NCBI GenBank assembly: GCA_013361595.1 | Contig: JABFXT010000631.1 | Span: 1-6,196 of the forward strand | Reading direction: 5' to 3' | Length of the DNA stretch: 6,196 nucleotides | From: Nocardia sp. | GTDB taxonomy: Bacteria > Actinomycetota > Actinomycetes > Mycobacteriales > Mycobacteriaceae | Part shown: in pieces, positions 1 to 5,925 of the stretch | How the letters are laid out: every line of letters begins with the position of its first letter | Numbering within the stretch: the first letter of the stretch is position 1 | Translations under genes and position numbers: made by a program | Notes under the pieces: model-generated | Seen by the model: only the letters and a program-made list of their open reading frames with translations | Told to the model about the DNA's origin: nothing | Databases searched by the model: none

Positions 1-2
1 AG

Positions 3-782
3 GTACCAGGTGTCGGCGAAGGCGCGCCCGGACGCCGGTCCCGGGCGCAGACCCGGCAGGGCCGGGTGGTGAATTCGACGCCGGAGCCCGTCGGCGGGTT
101 GCATCTGCTGGGCACCCTGCGGGCCGCGGCGCCGCAGCAGCGGGCGCGGGGGCGGCGCACCGGTCCGCTGGTGCTCGCGCCCGGTGATCTGCGCGGTGCC
201 CACCGCGAAGGCCGCGAGGGCAATCTGGTGCTGTTCGTCGTGGACACGTCCGGCTCGATGGCCGCCCGCGACCGGCTGTCCGCGGTGACCGGCGCGGTGG
301 TGACCCTGCTGCGCGACGCCTACCAGCGGCGCGACAAGGTCGCGGTGATCTCGGTACGCGGCGACGAGGCCGAACTGGTGTTGCCACCGACCTCCTCGAT
401 CGATATCGCCGTCCGCCGCCTCACCGGACTGCGGACCGGCGGAAAGACCCCGCTCGCCGCGGGGCTGCGGAAAGCCCGGGAGGTGGTCTACCGGGAACGG
501 GTCCGCGATCCGCACCGGCGGCCGATGCTGGTCCTGCTCACCGACGGGCGGGCCACCGGCGGAACCGATCCGGTGCCGCGTGCCCGCGCGGCGGCCGGCC
601 GGCTGGCCCGCGACGGGGTCACCTCGGTCGTGGTCGACTGCGAGCGCGGAATGATCCGGCTGGGGCTGGCCGCGGAGCTGGCGACCGCCCTGGGCGGCAC
701 TGTGGTACGGCTCACCGAACTGACCGGCGCCTCGGTGGCCGATGTGGTCCGCACGGGTGCCGGCGGCGCGCGAGCGGCCTGA
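3..782 (+). CDS. Mg-chelatase-like (ChlI/ChlD family) protein, C-terminal VWA half, 5' partial
   Basis: This is the C-terminal part of an AAA+/VWA chelatase subunit. The reading frame is open from base 3 with no stop, so the gene begins before the window; the GTG at base 66 is internal. The visible start is an Arg-rich linker ([15 protein letters not shown]) typical of the region before the VWA domain in these proteins. The VWA domain carries a complete MIDAS metal site: DTSGSM (Asp at nt 243), the Thr of GGKTPL (nt 447) and the Asp of LLTDGRA (nt 543). In the known family, ChlI/ChlD or CobS/CobT subunits use ATP to drive metal insertion by a large chelatase subunit. Because cobO and cobB follow, I infer that this protein serves CobN-type cobalt insertion rather than chlorophyll synthesis. 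It lies 54 nt upstream of cobO on the same strand, so it is probably in the same operon. The AAA+ half is not visible, so the fusion architecture is inferred. Confidence 0.9.
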   Translation, partial: VPGVGEGAPGRRSRAQTRQGRVVNSTPEPVGGLHLLGTLRAAAPQQRARGRRTGPLVLAPGDLRGAHREGREGNLVLFVVDTSGSMAARDRLSAVTGAVVTLLRDAYQRRDKVAVISVRGDEAELVLPPTSSIDIAVRRLTGLRTGGKTPLAAGLRKAREVVYRERVRDPHRRPMLVLLTDGRATGGTDPVPRARAAAGRLARDGVTSVVVDCERGMIRLGLAAELATALGGTVVRLTELTGASVADVVRTGAGGARAA

Positions 783-836
783 CCCGGACCGGGATCACCG
801 GTCGCGCACGAAACCGAATCGGATCGAGGAGATCGC

Positions 837-1451
837 ATGCCCAAAGGGGTGCCGGAGCAAGTTCCCGACGACGGCCTGACCACCCGGCAGCGTCGTAATC
901 AGCCGGTGCTCGCCGTCCACACCGGACCGGGCAAGGGTAAGTCCACCGCCGCCTTCGGGATGGCGCTGCGGGCCTGGAACCAGGGTTTCGATGTCGCGGT
1001 CTTCCAGTTCGTGAAAAGCGCCAAATGGAAGGTCGGCGAGGAAGCGGCCTTCCGCGAACTCGGGCGGCTGCACGACGAGACCGGTACGGGCGGGCCGGTG
1101 CAGTGGCACAAGATGGGCGAAGGCTGGTCGTGGACGCGTAAACAGGGCACCGAGACCGATCACGCGGCCGCCGCGCTGGCCGGCTGGCAGGAGATCGCGC
1201 GCCGGTTGCGGGCCGCGGAACACCGGTTCTATGTCCTCGACGAATTCACCTACCCGCTGAAATGGGGCTGGGTCGATGTGGCGGAGGTCGTACAGACGTT
1301 GCGCGAGCGTCCGGGGAACCAGCATGTCGTGATCACCGGACGGGACGCACCGCCGGAGTTGGTGGAAGCGGCAGATCTGGTGACCGAGATGACCAAGGTG
1401 CGCCACCCCATGGATGCCGGTCGTAAGGGCCAGCGGGGTATCGAATGGTGA
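837..1451 (+). CDS. cobO: Cob(I)yrinic acid a,c-diamide adenosyltransferase CobO
   Basis: This cytoplasmic enzyme transfers the 5'-deoxyadenosyl group of ATP to the cobalt of cob(I)yrinic acid a,c-diamide (CobA/CobO/BtuR family). The 204 aa are the usual length. The P-loop HTGPGKGKST is at residues 28-37, the LDEFTYPLKWGWVD segment at about 134-147 matches the family's acidic motif, and the C-terminus holds the conserved GRDAPPELVEAAD stretch (168-180) followed by the RHPMDAGRKGQRGIEW ending. The roughly 24 residues before the P-loop strand correspond to the N-terminal extension that helps cover the corrinoid site in this family. The ATG start is supported by a GAGGAG ribosome site about 5 nt upstream. 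It sits between the VWA chelatase-like gene and cobB. The assignment is firm. Whether it also works in corrinoid salvage cannot be seen here. Confidence 0.97.
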   Translation: MPKGVPEQVPDDGLTTRQRRNQPVLAVHTGPGKGKSTAAFGMALRAWNQGFDVAVFQFVKSAKWKVGEEAAFRELGRLHDETGTGGPVQWHKMGEGWSWTRKQGTETDHAAAALAGWQEIARRLRAAEHRFYVLDEFTYPLKWGWVDVAEVVQTLRERPGNQHVVITGRDAPPELVEAADLVTEMTKVRHPMDAGRKGQRGIEW

Positions 1452-1456
1452 CCCGG

Positions 1457-1483
1457 CCCGGCGGCGCCCCCGGGACCGCCGGG
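1457..1483 (+). other. GC-rich stem-loop in the cobO-cobB gap
   Basis: CCCGGCGG at 1457-1464 and CCGCCGGG at 1476-1483 are perfect 8-nt inverted repeats around an 11-nt loop. The structure begins 5 nt after the cobO stop and lies 41 nt before the chosen cobB ATG. There is no T-tract, so it does not look like a standard terminator. It could be an mRNA-processing or stability element, or it could tune cobB expression relative to cobO. In such GC-rich DNA a chance hairpin is also possible. Confidence 0.4.
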
Positions 1484-1524
1484 AGCCGGTGCGCTGCCTG
1501 TCGCCCGACTCGGAATCCGGCGCG

Positions 1525-2931
1525 ATGAGCGCCGCCCCGGGAGTAGTGCTCGCCGCGCCGGCGTCCGGTAGCGGGAAGACCACCGTCGCGACCGGGCTCA
1601 TCGGCGCGCTGCGCCGTACCGGCCGGCGGGTCGCCCCGTTCAAGGTCGGGCCCGACTATATCGATCCCGGCTACCACGGCCTCGCCGCCGGCCGCCCCGG
1701 GCGCAATCTGGACCCGGTGCTGGTCGGGCATGACCGGATCGCCCCGCTCTACCGTCACGGTGCCCGCGAATGCGATATCGCGGTGGTGGAGGGGGTGATG
1801 GGCCTGTTCGACGGACGGATCGACGAGCAGGCCGTCGACCCCGTCGCGGAGGGCTCCACCGCTCAGGTAGCGAGCCTGCTGGGGCTCCCGGTCGTCCTGG
1901 TCGTGGACGCGCGCGGCCACAGCCAGAGCCTGGCCGCGCTGCTACACGGGTTCGCCACGTTCGACACCGGTGTCCGGCTGGGCGGAGTGGTGCTGAACCG
2001 GGTCGGTAGCGCCCGGCACGAACAGGTACTGCGCGCCGCCTGCGACCGGGTGGGCCTGCCGGTGCTCGGCGCGCTGCCCCGGCTGCCCGAACTGGAGGTC
2101 CCGTCCCGGCACCTGGGCCTGATCCCGGCGGTAGAACACGGTATCGCCGCGATGCGCGCGGTGGACGCCATGACCGAGCTGGCCGCCCGGCATATCGACC
2201 TGGCCGCGGTCGCCGCCCTGGCCGCCGCGCCGGAGGCCGGGCCGAGCTGGGACGCGGCAGCCGAGATCGCGGGCGACACACCGCCGCCCGAGGGGCCGGA
2301 TCCGGTGATCGCGGTGGCCGGCGGACCGGCCTTCACGTTCGGCTATGCCGAACACCGGGAACTGCTCATCGCCGCGGGCGCGCAGGTCGCGGTATTCGAT
2401 CCGCTGCACGACACCCTGCCGGCCGATACCGCCGGGCTGGTGCTGCCGGGCGGATTCCCGGAGGAGCACGCGGGCACGCTGGCGGCCAACATCGAGCTGC
2501 GCGCCGCGGTGGCCGACCGAGCCCGGGCGGGGTTGCCGATCCACGCCGAATGCGCCGGGCTGCTGTACCTCACCAGATCCCTGGACGGGCATCCGATGGC
2601 GGGTGTGATCGACGCGGTCGCCGAATTCGGGCCGCGCCTCACCCTGGGTTACCGGGAAGCGGTGGCGCTGGCGGATTCCACGCTGTGGCGGACCGGTGAA
2701 AGGGTGCGCGGCCACGAGTTCCACCGGACCCGGTTGGTGGAATCCGGTGCCGCTGCGCCGGCCTGGGGGTGGCGGGTCGCCGGGGAGCAGATACGGGAGG
2801 GCGCGCTCGTATCCGGGGTCCACGCCTCCTACCTGCACACCCATCCGGCCGGGAATCCGCTCGCGGTGCGCCGGTTCGCCGCCGCCGCGCGCGCCCACCG
2901 GCGCACCGGTCCCGCCGTGCGCACCCGATGA
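1525..2931 (+). CDS. cobB: Cobyrinic (hydrogenobyrinic) acid a,c-diamide synthase CobB/CbiA
   Basis: This enzyme amidates the a and c side chains of the corrin ring using glutamine and ATP. It has 468 aa, a normal length. The N-terminal dethiobiotin-synthetase-like ATPase domain has the P-loop ASGSGKTT (residues 13-20), PFKVGPDYIDPGYH (38-51) and VEGVMGLFDG (88-97). The C-terminal class I glutaminase domain has AECAGLLYLT with the nucleophile Cys343, GYREA (375-379), RGHEFHRT (395-402) and HASYLHTH with the likely catalytic His438. I chose the ATG at 1525 because it falls just before the first beta strand and P-loop. The frame is open back to 1414, inside cobO, but those residues look non-conserved. 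The ribosome site before 1525 is weak; a GTG at 1489 has a GGAG only about 3 nt away. The stop overlaps an ATG (ATGA at 2928-2931) in the cobE frame, which suggests coupling. In an aerobic actinomycete the substrate is likely hydrogenobyrinic acid, with cobalt inserted afterwards. Confidence 0.96.
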   Translation: MSAAPGVVLAAPASGSGKTTVATGLIGALRRTGRRVAPFKVGPDYIDPGYHGLAAGRPGRNLDPVLVGHDRIAPLYRHGARECDIAVVEGVMGLFDGRIDEQAVDPVAEGSTAQVASLLGLPVVLVVDARGHSQSLAALLHGFATFDTGVRLGGVVLNRVGSARHEQVLRAACDRVGLPVLGALPRLPELEVPSRHLGLIPAVEHGIAAMRAVDAMTELAARHIDLAAVAALAAAPEAGPSWDAAAEIAGDTPPPEGPDPVIAVAGGPAFTFGYAEHRELLIAAGAQVAVFDPLHDTLPADTAGLVLPGGFPEEHAGTLAANIELRAAVADRARAGLPIHAECAGLLYLTRSLDGHPMAGVIDAVAEFGPRLTLGYREAVALADSTLWRTGERVRGHEFHRTRLVESGAAAPAWGWRVAGEQIREGALVSGVHASYLHTHPAGNPLAVRRFAAAARAHRRTGPAVRTR

Positions 2932-3008
2932 CGGGACCACACCGCCGCCACGCTCGCCGCGACTCGGGTGGAGTGCGAGGATCCGGCGCCGGGCCCACCT
3001 CGCCGACG

Positions 3009-3374
3009 ATGTCGTCCCGGCCGCTCGCGGTCGGGCTCGGCCTGCGTCCGGATCTGCCCGTCGAGCGGATACTCGCGGCGCTGGCACAGGCCCTTCCCGG
3101 GCGGCGGATAGCCTGCCTCGCGACCCTGGACCGCCGAGCCGGTGAACCGGGTCCGCTGGGGGCCGCGGCCGTACTGGGTGTGCCGCTGCACGGTTATCGC
3201 GCCGAGCGGCTGGCACGGGTACCGGTGCCGAATCCGTCGGAGCGGGTGCGCGCCGCGCTGGGGGTTCCGGGTGTGGCGGAAGCCGCGGCGCTGCTGGCCG
3301 GCACCGGGCCGTTGCTCATACCGCGACAGGTGGTCGGCGGCGTCGTGGTGGCCGCGGCCGCCGCGCCCGGCTGA
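3009..3374 (+). CDS. cobE: CobE / CbiG C-terminal-domain cobalamin biosynthesis protein
   Basis: This 121-aa protein is almost exactly one CbiG C-terminal (CobE) domain. It begins with the beta strand LAVGLGLR (residues 6-13) and has LATLDRRAGEPGPL (37-50), VPLHGYRAERL (58-68), the hallmark VPNPSERV (73-80), GVAEAAALLAG (88-98), and ends in a PRQVVGGVVVAAAA strand. CobE is needed for the aerobic cobalamin pathway in Pseudomonas denitrificans, but its exact reaction is uncertain; CbiG opens the precorrin lactone through a different part of the protein. The start is ambiguous. An ATG at 2928 overlaps the cobB stop (ATGA) and would add 27 residues of low-complexity, Arg-rich sequence; a GTG at 2973 is another option. 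I chose 3009 because third-position G+C is lower in the upstream stretch and conservation starts right after this ATG, but no good ribosome site precedes it. It is the last gene of the cobalamin cluster. Confidence 0.85.
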   Translation: MSSRPLAVGLGLRPDLPVERILAALAQALPGRRIACLATLDRRAGEPGPLGAAAVLGVPLHGYRAERLARVPVPNPSERVRAALGVPGVAEAAALLAGTGPLLIPRQVVGGVVVAAAAAPG

Positions 3375-3398
3375 CCGGAACCCGCCGGAGCGGTCCGG
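3375..3398. terminator. Probable hairpin terminator in the convergent gap
   Basis: Directly after the cobE stop, CCGGA (3375-3379) pairs with TCCGG (3394-3398), and CCGC (3382-3385) pairs with GCGG (3390-3393) around a CGGA tetraloop. This makes a 9-bp stem with a 2-nt bulge (AC, 3380-3381). It lies in the 40-nt gap between two converging genes, where a bidirectional terminator is expected. There is no T-tract on either side; hairpins without a U-tail have been proposed as terminators in actinobacteria. Position and stem quality support the call, but function is inferred. Confidence 0.5.
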
Positions 3399-3414
3399 CT
3401 CGATCCAGTCGTCG

Positions 3415-4545
3415 TCAGGGCGCCACCGACAGCAGATCCGCGAATCCGGTGGGGTCGTGCCGTCCGACGCTGGCGTGCTCGAAAAGACCCCAGCCCTCGG
3501 CATCTCCGCAGCGGGCGTGCGCGATATGGTCGGTCACACCCCAGGGGATCCGGCCGGCGATCGCCGGATCGGTCAGGTCGTAGCTGTTGGCCCACGACCA
3601 GTCCCGGCCCTTCCACTGTCCGTGCTGCCAGTCGGGGTCGCCACCATAACCGCAACCGATATGCAGCGGGATCCCGGTGACGGTGCGGATATCGATGGTC
3701 AGCGGTTTACCGTCGGACGTGGACAGTTCCAGGCTCGCGCGTTCGGGATGGCGAGTCCCGGACCGGTAGTCGATGGTGATCCGCGGCCAGCCCAGTTGTT
3801 CGACCGAACCGTCCGGGAACACCCGCACGGCGTCGTTGAGGGTGCGATAGCCGTCCGGGTTCTCCTGGATGATCACCACTACCGCGAAATCGTCGAAGCG
3901 CAGCGGTACGTACAGCCACCAGAACCCGCCCGGCCCCTCGGTGGCGGCCCGCCCGGGGGCTTCCGCTTCGCCGACGGGACGGATACCCCAGGACCGGTCC
4001 CGCGTACCGGTCCAGATCGCCGGATCCACCGTGATGTCCTCGCCGTGCAGCGCTATCGTGCCCGACCAGGAACCGACCTGGGCGAATCGGGAGGCGTCCA
4101 GGGTCGGGCGGTTACCGGCGAGCATGACGTGCGGCTGCTCCTGGATCGCCGGGAAGGCGCCGGTCCAGGTGATATCCAGGCCCAGGTCCTCGTGATCGCA
4201 CACCACGCGGACCCGGTGCAGCGGTTCCACGACCTCGATCCGGTATCCGCCGACCGCCATATCGAGGCTCCGATCGGTGCGGGCGTCGGAGAACCGCACC
4301 GAGGTGATCTCGTCGCCCCGGCGCACCGCCGCGTAACCGTCGACGACACCGAGGTTCGGGTACACCCCGAACCCGGTGACGAGCATGAGGGCGCCGTCCC
4401 GGTTGTGCGCGTTGAAGTAGCTGCGGTCGTAGAAGTTCCGATCACTGGACGCGGCCCGGGCGATGGGCAGCGGCGTCTGGTGGATCGGGAACTCGTCCAG
4501 CGGGCCGGGGCCCGTGGCCGGGGTGTGGCCGGTGGTTTCGCTCAT
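3415..4545 (-). CDS. Lipocalin/AttH-CrtC-like protein (DUF7064/7065-type), function unknown
   Basis: I recognise the type but not a function. The 376-aa protein has no signal peptide or membrane segment, so it is probably cytoplasmic. It is rich in Trp, Gly and Asp and in alternating beta-strand patterns, as in lipocalin-like double-barrel proteins. Notable motifs are NRDGALMLVTGFGVYPNLGV (48-67), GTRDRSWGIRP (180-190), the strand FWWLYVPLRFDDFAVVVIIQE (208-228), GRDWSWANSYDL (313-324) and IPWGVTDHIAHARC (333-346). The RDRSWG motif is, from memory, typical of an actinobacterial family related to AttH and the carotenoid hydratase CrtC. No catalytic role is proven. It starts one base after the stop of the phosphotransferase gene, with GGGA about 6 nt before its ATG, so the two are co-translated. 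It may bind or modify the hydrophobic substrate, or its product, on which the kinase acts; this is inference. Family name moderately sure, function not known. Confidence 0.72.
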   Translation of the reverse strand: MSETTGHTPATGPGPLDEFPIHQTPLPIARAASSDRNFYDRSYFNAHNRDGALMLVTGFGVYPNLGVVDGYAAVRRGDEITSVRFSDARTDRSLDMAVGGYRIEVVEPLHRVRVVCDHEDLGLDITWTGAFPAIQEQPHVMLAGNRPTLDASRFAQVGSWSGTIALHGEDITVDPAIWTGTRDRSWGIRPVGEAEAPGRAATEGPGGFWWLYVPLRFDDFAVVVIIQENPDGYRTLNDAVRVFPDGSVEQLGWPRITIDYRSGTRHPERASLELSTSDGKPLTIDIRTVTGIPLHIGCGYGGDPDWQHGQWKGRDWSWANSYDLTDPAIAGRIPWGVTDHIAHARCGDAEGWGLFEHASVGRHDPTGFADLLSVAP

Positions 4546-4546
4546 C

Positions 4547-5677
4547 TCAGTCCCATCCGTAGGTGCCGTCGAGCATGGCTTCCAGGGTGGCGCGGTGCAT
4601 GATGTAGTCGTCGCGCTCGGCCGGTGCGGTGTCCTCGCCCATATGGATCATCCGGCGTTTGATGCGGGCCATGACGATCGCGTGCCGCAGCGCGGAATAG
4701 GTGAGGTAGAAGTCCAGGTCCCGGACGGTGTGTCCGCTGACCTGCTCGTAATGCGCCACCACCTCGTCGCGCCGCACGAAATCGCGGAGCCCGGGGAAAT
4801 CGAAACCGGTGGCGATGTCCTGGAAGAAGCGGTGCAGGAAGATCATCCACGCCAGATCGAGTTCGCGTGGCCCCAGCGCGGCCATCTCCCAGTCCAGCAC
4901 CGCGATCGGGGTGAAGCCGTCGTAGATGATGTTGCCGGGCCGGGCATCGCCCCAGCTGAGCACATCGGGCCCCGGATCGTCCGGGAAGTTGCGGTCCAGC
5001 CATTCGAAAGCCCGCTCGATCAGCGGGATCTCGTAACCGTCGTCGGCCAGCGCCCAGTTGTACCAGGCACGATCGGCGTCGATATGGCGGCGCAACGCCG
5101 AACCGGGCCCGTCCAGTTCCGGGAACCGTTGTGCCGGATCGGGTAACGCGTGGATGCGGGCGAGGATCTCGAGGGTGTTGCGGGTGAGTTCGGAGCGCTC
5201 GGCGGGCGTCGCGTCGTAGAGCCAGCCGGCGAATACATAGGGCGGATTGTCGCCGGGGATCCGTCCCTGTATCCGGTCCATCACGAAGAACGGGGCGCCG
5301 CAGGCCGCGCTGCCGGTTTCCAGCCAGCGCAAGCGCGGTACCGGGACATCCGTGGCGGCGGCCACCTCGCCGATGACCCGATACTGCAGTTCCAGATCGT
5401 ATTTCTCGAAAACCGGGAACGCGCCCTCCTCCGGGATCATCCGCGCGACGAATGCGCCCCCGTCGGGTTCGCCGCCGGATTTCCAGTGCGCGTCGAACAG
5501 CACCGAGGCGCTGGACAGGCCACCGGCCTGCGGGCGCTGCAGATTGCTGATCACCGGGGGGTCGTCGGCCCCGACCCGCTGTCGCAGCCATTCGGCGAGC
5601 TGCCCGGCCAGTGAATCCAGATCGCGTTCGCTGGTGGTGAGCTGCATATGTTCGGTGGGGTTCACATCGTCGGGCAT
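4547..5677 (-). CDS. Phosphotransferase, APH/choline-kinase fold, ACAD10/11-N-like
   Basis: This 376-aa kinase-fold protein has the features of aminoglycoside phosphotransferase/ACAD10-11 N-terminal-type enzymes: a nucleotide-loop-like GGLSSASV (52-59), FVARMIPEEG in the ATP-binding strand region (76-85), a catalytic loop SWGDARPGNIIYD (241-253; Asp244, Asn249) and the metal-binding LDWEMAALGPRELDLAW (261-277; Asp262, Glu264). The usual His of the HGD catalytic motif is replaced by Trp. It probably phosphorylates a small hydroxylated molecule, not an antibiotic. Related kinases (ACAD10/11, LvaA) phosphorylate hydroxyacyl-CoA, but the substrate here is unknown. Two ATGs lie in tandem at 5680 and 5677. 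AGGAGG at 5684-5689 is 6 nt from the second and 3 nt from the first, so I chose 5677. It is the first gene of a two-gene operon and lies downstream of an operator-like palindrome. Confidence 0.88.
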   Translation of the reverse strand: MPDDVNPTEHMQLTTSERDLDSLAGQLAEWLRQRVGADDPPVISNLQRPQAGGLSSASVLFDAHWKSGGEPDGGAFVARMIPEEGAFPVFEKYDLELQYRVIGEVAAATDVPVPRLRWLETGSAACGAPFFVMDRIQGRIPGDNPPYVFAGWLYDATPAERSELTRNTLEILARIHALPDPAQRFPELDGPGSALRRHIDADRAWYNWALADDGYEIPLIERAFEWLDRNFPDDPGPDVLSWGDARPGNIIYDGFTPIAVLDWEMAALGPRELDLAWMIFLHRFFQDIATGFDFPGLRDFVRRDEVVAHYEQVSGHTVRDLDFYLTYSALRHAIVMARIKRRMIHMGEDTAPAERDDYIMHRATLEAMLDGTYGWD

Positions 5678-5683
5678 CATCGT

Positions 5684-5689
5684 CCTCCT
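5684..5689 (-). promoter_or_regulatory. Shine-Dalgarno of the phosphotransferase gene
   Basis: A perfect AGGAGG on the minus strand lies 6 nt before the ATG at 5677 and 3 nt before the ATG at 5680. The spacing favours the second ATG as the real start. Confidence 0.75.
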
Positions 5690-5716
5690 GACGCCATCCG
5701 GCCTCGGCGCGGCGAC

Positions 5717-5753
5717 CGGCCCACCACCGTCTCGGTGACACGCCGTCGGGCCG
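5717..5753 (-). other. Nested inverted repeats in the phosphotransferase 5' leader
   Basis: CGGCCC (5717-5722) can pair with GGGCCG (5748-5753), enclosing a smaller stem of CACCG (5725-5729) and CGGTG (5733-5737) with a 3-nt loop. If transcription starts near 5760, this fold would fill most of the untranslated leader between the promoter and the AGGAGG. Its role is unknown, and the GC content makes chance pairing possible. Confidence 0.25.
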
Positions 5754-5766
5754 CCTGCGTGCGGGA

Positions 5767-5772
5767 ACTGTA
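5767..5772 (-). promoter_or_regulatory. Possible -10 hexamer for the phosphotransferase operon
   Basis: TACAGT on the minus strand fits the actinobacterial TAnnnT -10 pattern and would give a start near 5760 and a leader of about 80 nt. I see no convincing -35 element at 16-18 nt upstream. It overlaps the palindrome described at this place. Confidence 0.3.
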
Positions 5773-5784
5773 ACGTGTTTCAGT
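5767..5784. promoter_or_regulatory. Operator-like palindrome, fits the KstR-type (TetR family) consensus
   Basis: ACTGTAAC-GT-GTTTCAGT is an 18-bp inverted repeat with 7 of 8 arm positions paired. Its core (5769-5782, TGTAACGTGTTTCA) fits the mycobacterial KstR consensus TnnAACnnGTTnnA at every fixed position. It lies about 87 nt upstream of the phosphotransferase start, in a local AT-rich patch in otherwise GC-rich DNA. A minus-strand -10-like hexamer TACAGT (5772-5767) sits inside it, so binding would probably repress transcription of the kinase operon. KstR identity is an inference; other TetR-family regulators bind similar sites. Confidence 0.55.
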
Positions 5785-5860
5785 CCGGTCGGGGCCCGAT
5801 TCGGCGGATCCTCGGCCTGCGAGAACATCGCGTATCGGCCCCGCTGTCCGCCGGGCGGGC

Positions 5861-5866
5861 AATAAT
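5861..5866 (+). promoter_or_regulatory. Possible -10 element for the DUF305 transcript
   Basis: AATAAT matches TATAAT at 5 of 6 positions and is one of the few AT-rich hexamers in the intergenic region. A start about 7 nt downstream would fall on the ATG at 5873. No -35 consensus is visible at the expected distance, so this is a weak call. Confidence 0.3.
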
Positions 5867-5925
5867 CCTTCGATGACCGGGGTGATGTGTGGTTCGTGAC
5901 GACCGCGCGGTTCGGGAGGACGAAG

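Noticed and set aside
783..836. CCCGG-A-CCGGG repeat in the gap before cobO
   Set aside because: The arms are separated by a single base, too close to form a hairpin, and no regulatory motif is recognisable.
1414..1524. Extension of cobB upstream to the ATG at 1414
   Set aside because: It would overlap cobO, and the added residues are Arg/Pro-rich and lie before the expected start of the ATPase domain.
795..1643. Minus-strand open frame of 282 codons opposite cobO
   Set aside because: It is antisense to clear CobO motifs and crosses the cobO-cobB boundary; no domain is recognisable.
1942..3216. Long minus-strand open frame (424 codons) opposite cobB and cobE
   Set aside because: The plus strand encodes conserved CobB and CobE motifs here. 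The minus frame is Arg/Gly/Pro-rich with no recognisable domain.
3142..4602. Long plus-strand open frame (486 codons) across the convergent region
   Set aside because: It runs through the end of cobE and antisense to the AttH-like gene. It has no family motifs and a low-complexity composition, as expected for an antisense shadow in GC-rich DNA.
4547..5677. Aminoglycoside resistance gene
   Set aside because: The kinase fold is shared, but the sequence style and the context fit the ACAD10/11-like metabolic kinases rather than a resistance enzyme.
4542..5828. Second minus-strand open frame (428 codons) over the phosphotransferase
   Set aside because: It is an alternate frame of the same strand. 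The overlapping frame 4547-5677 has the kinase motifs and the AGGAGG site, while this one is Arg-rich without motifs.
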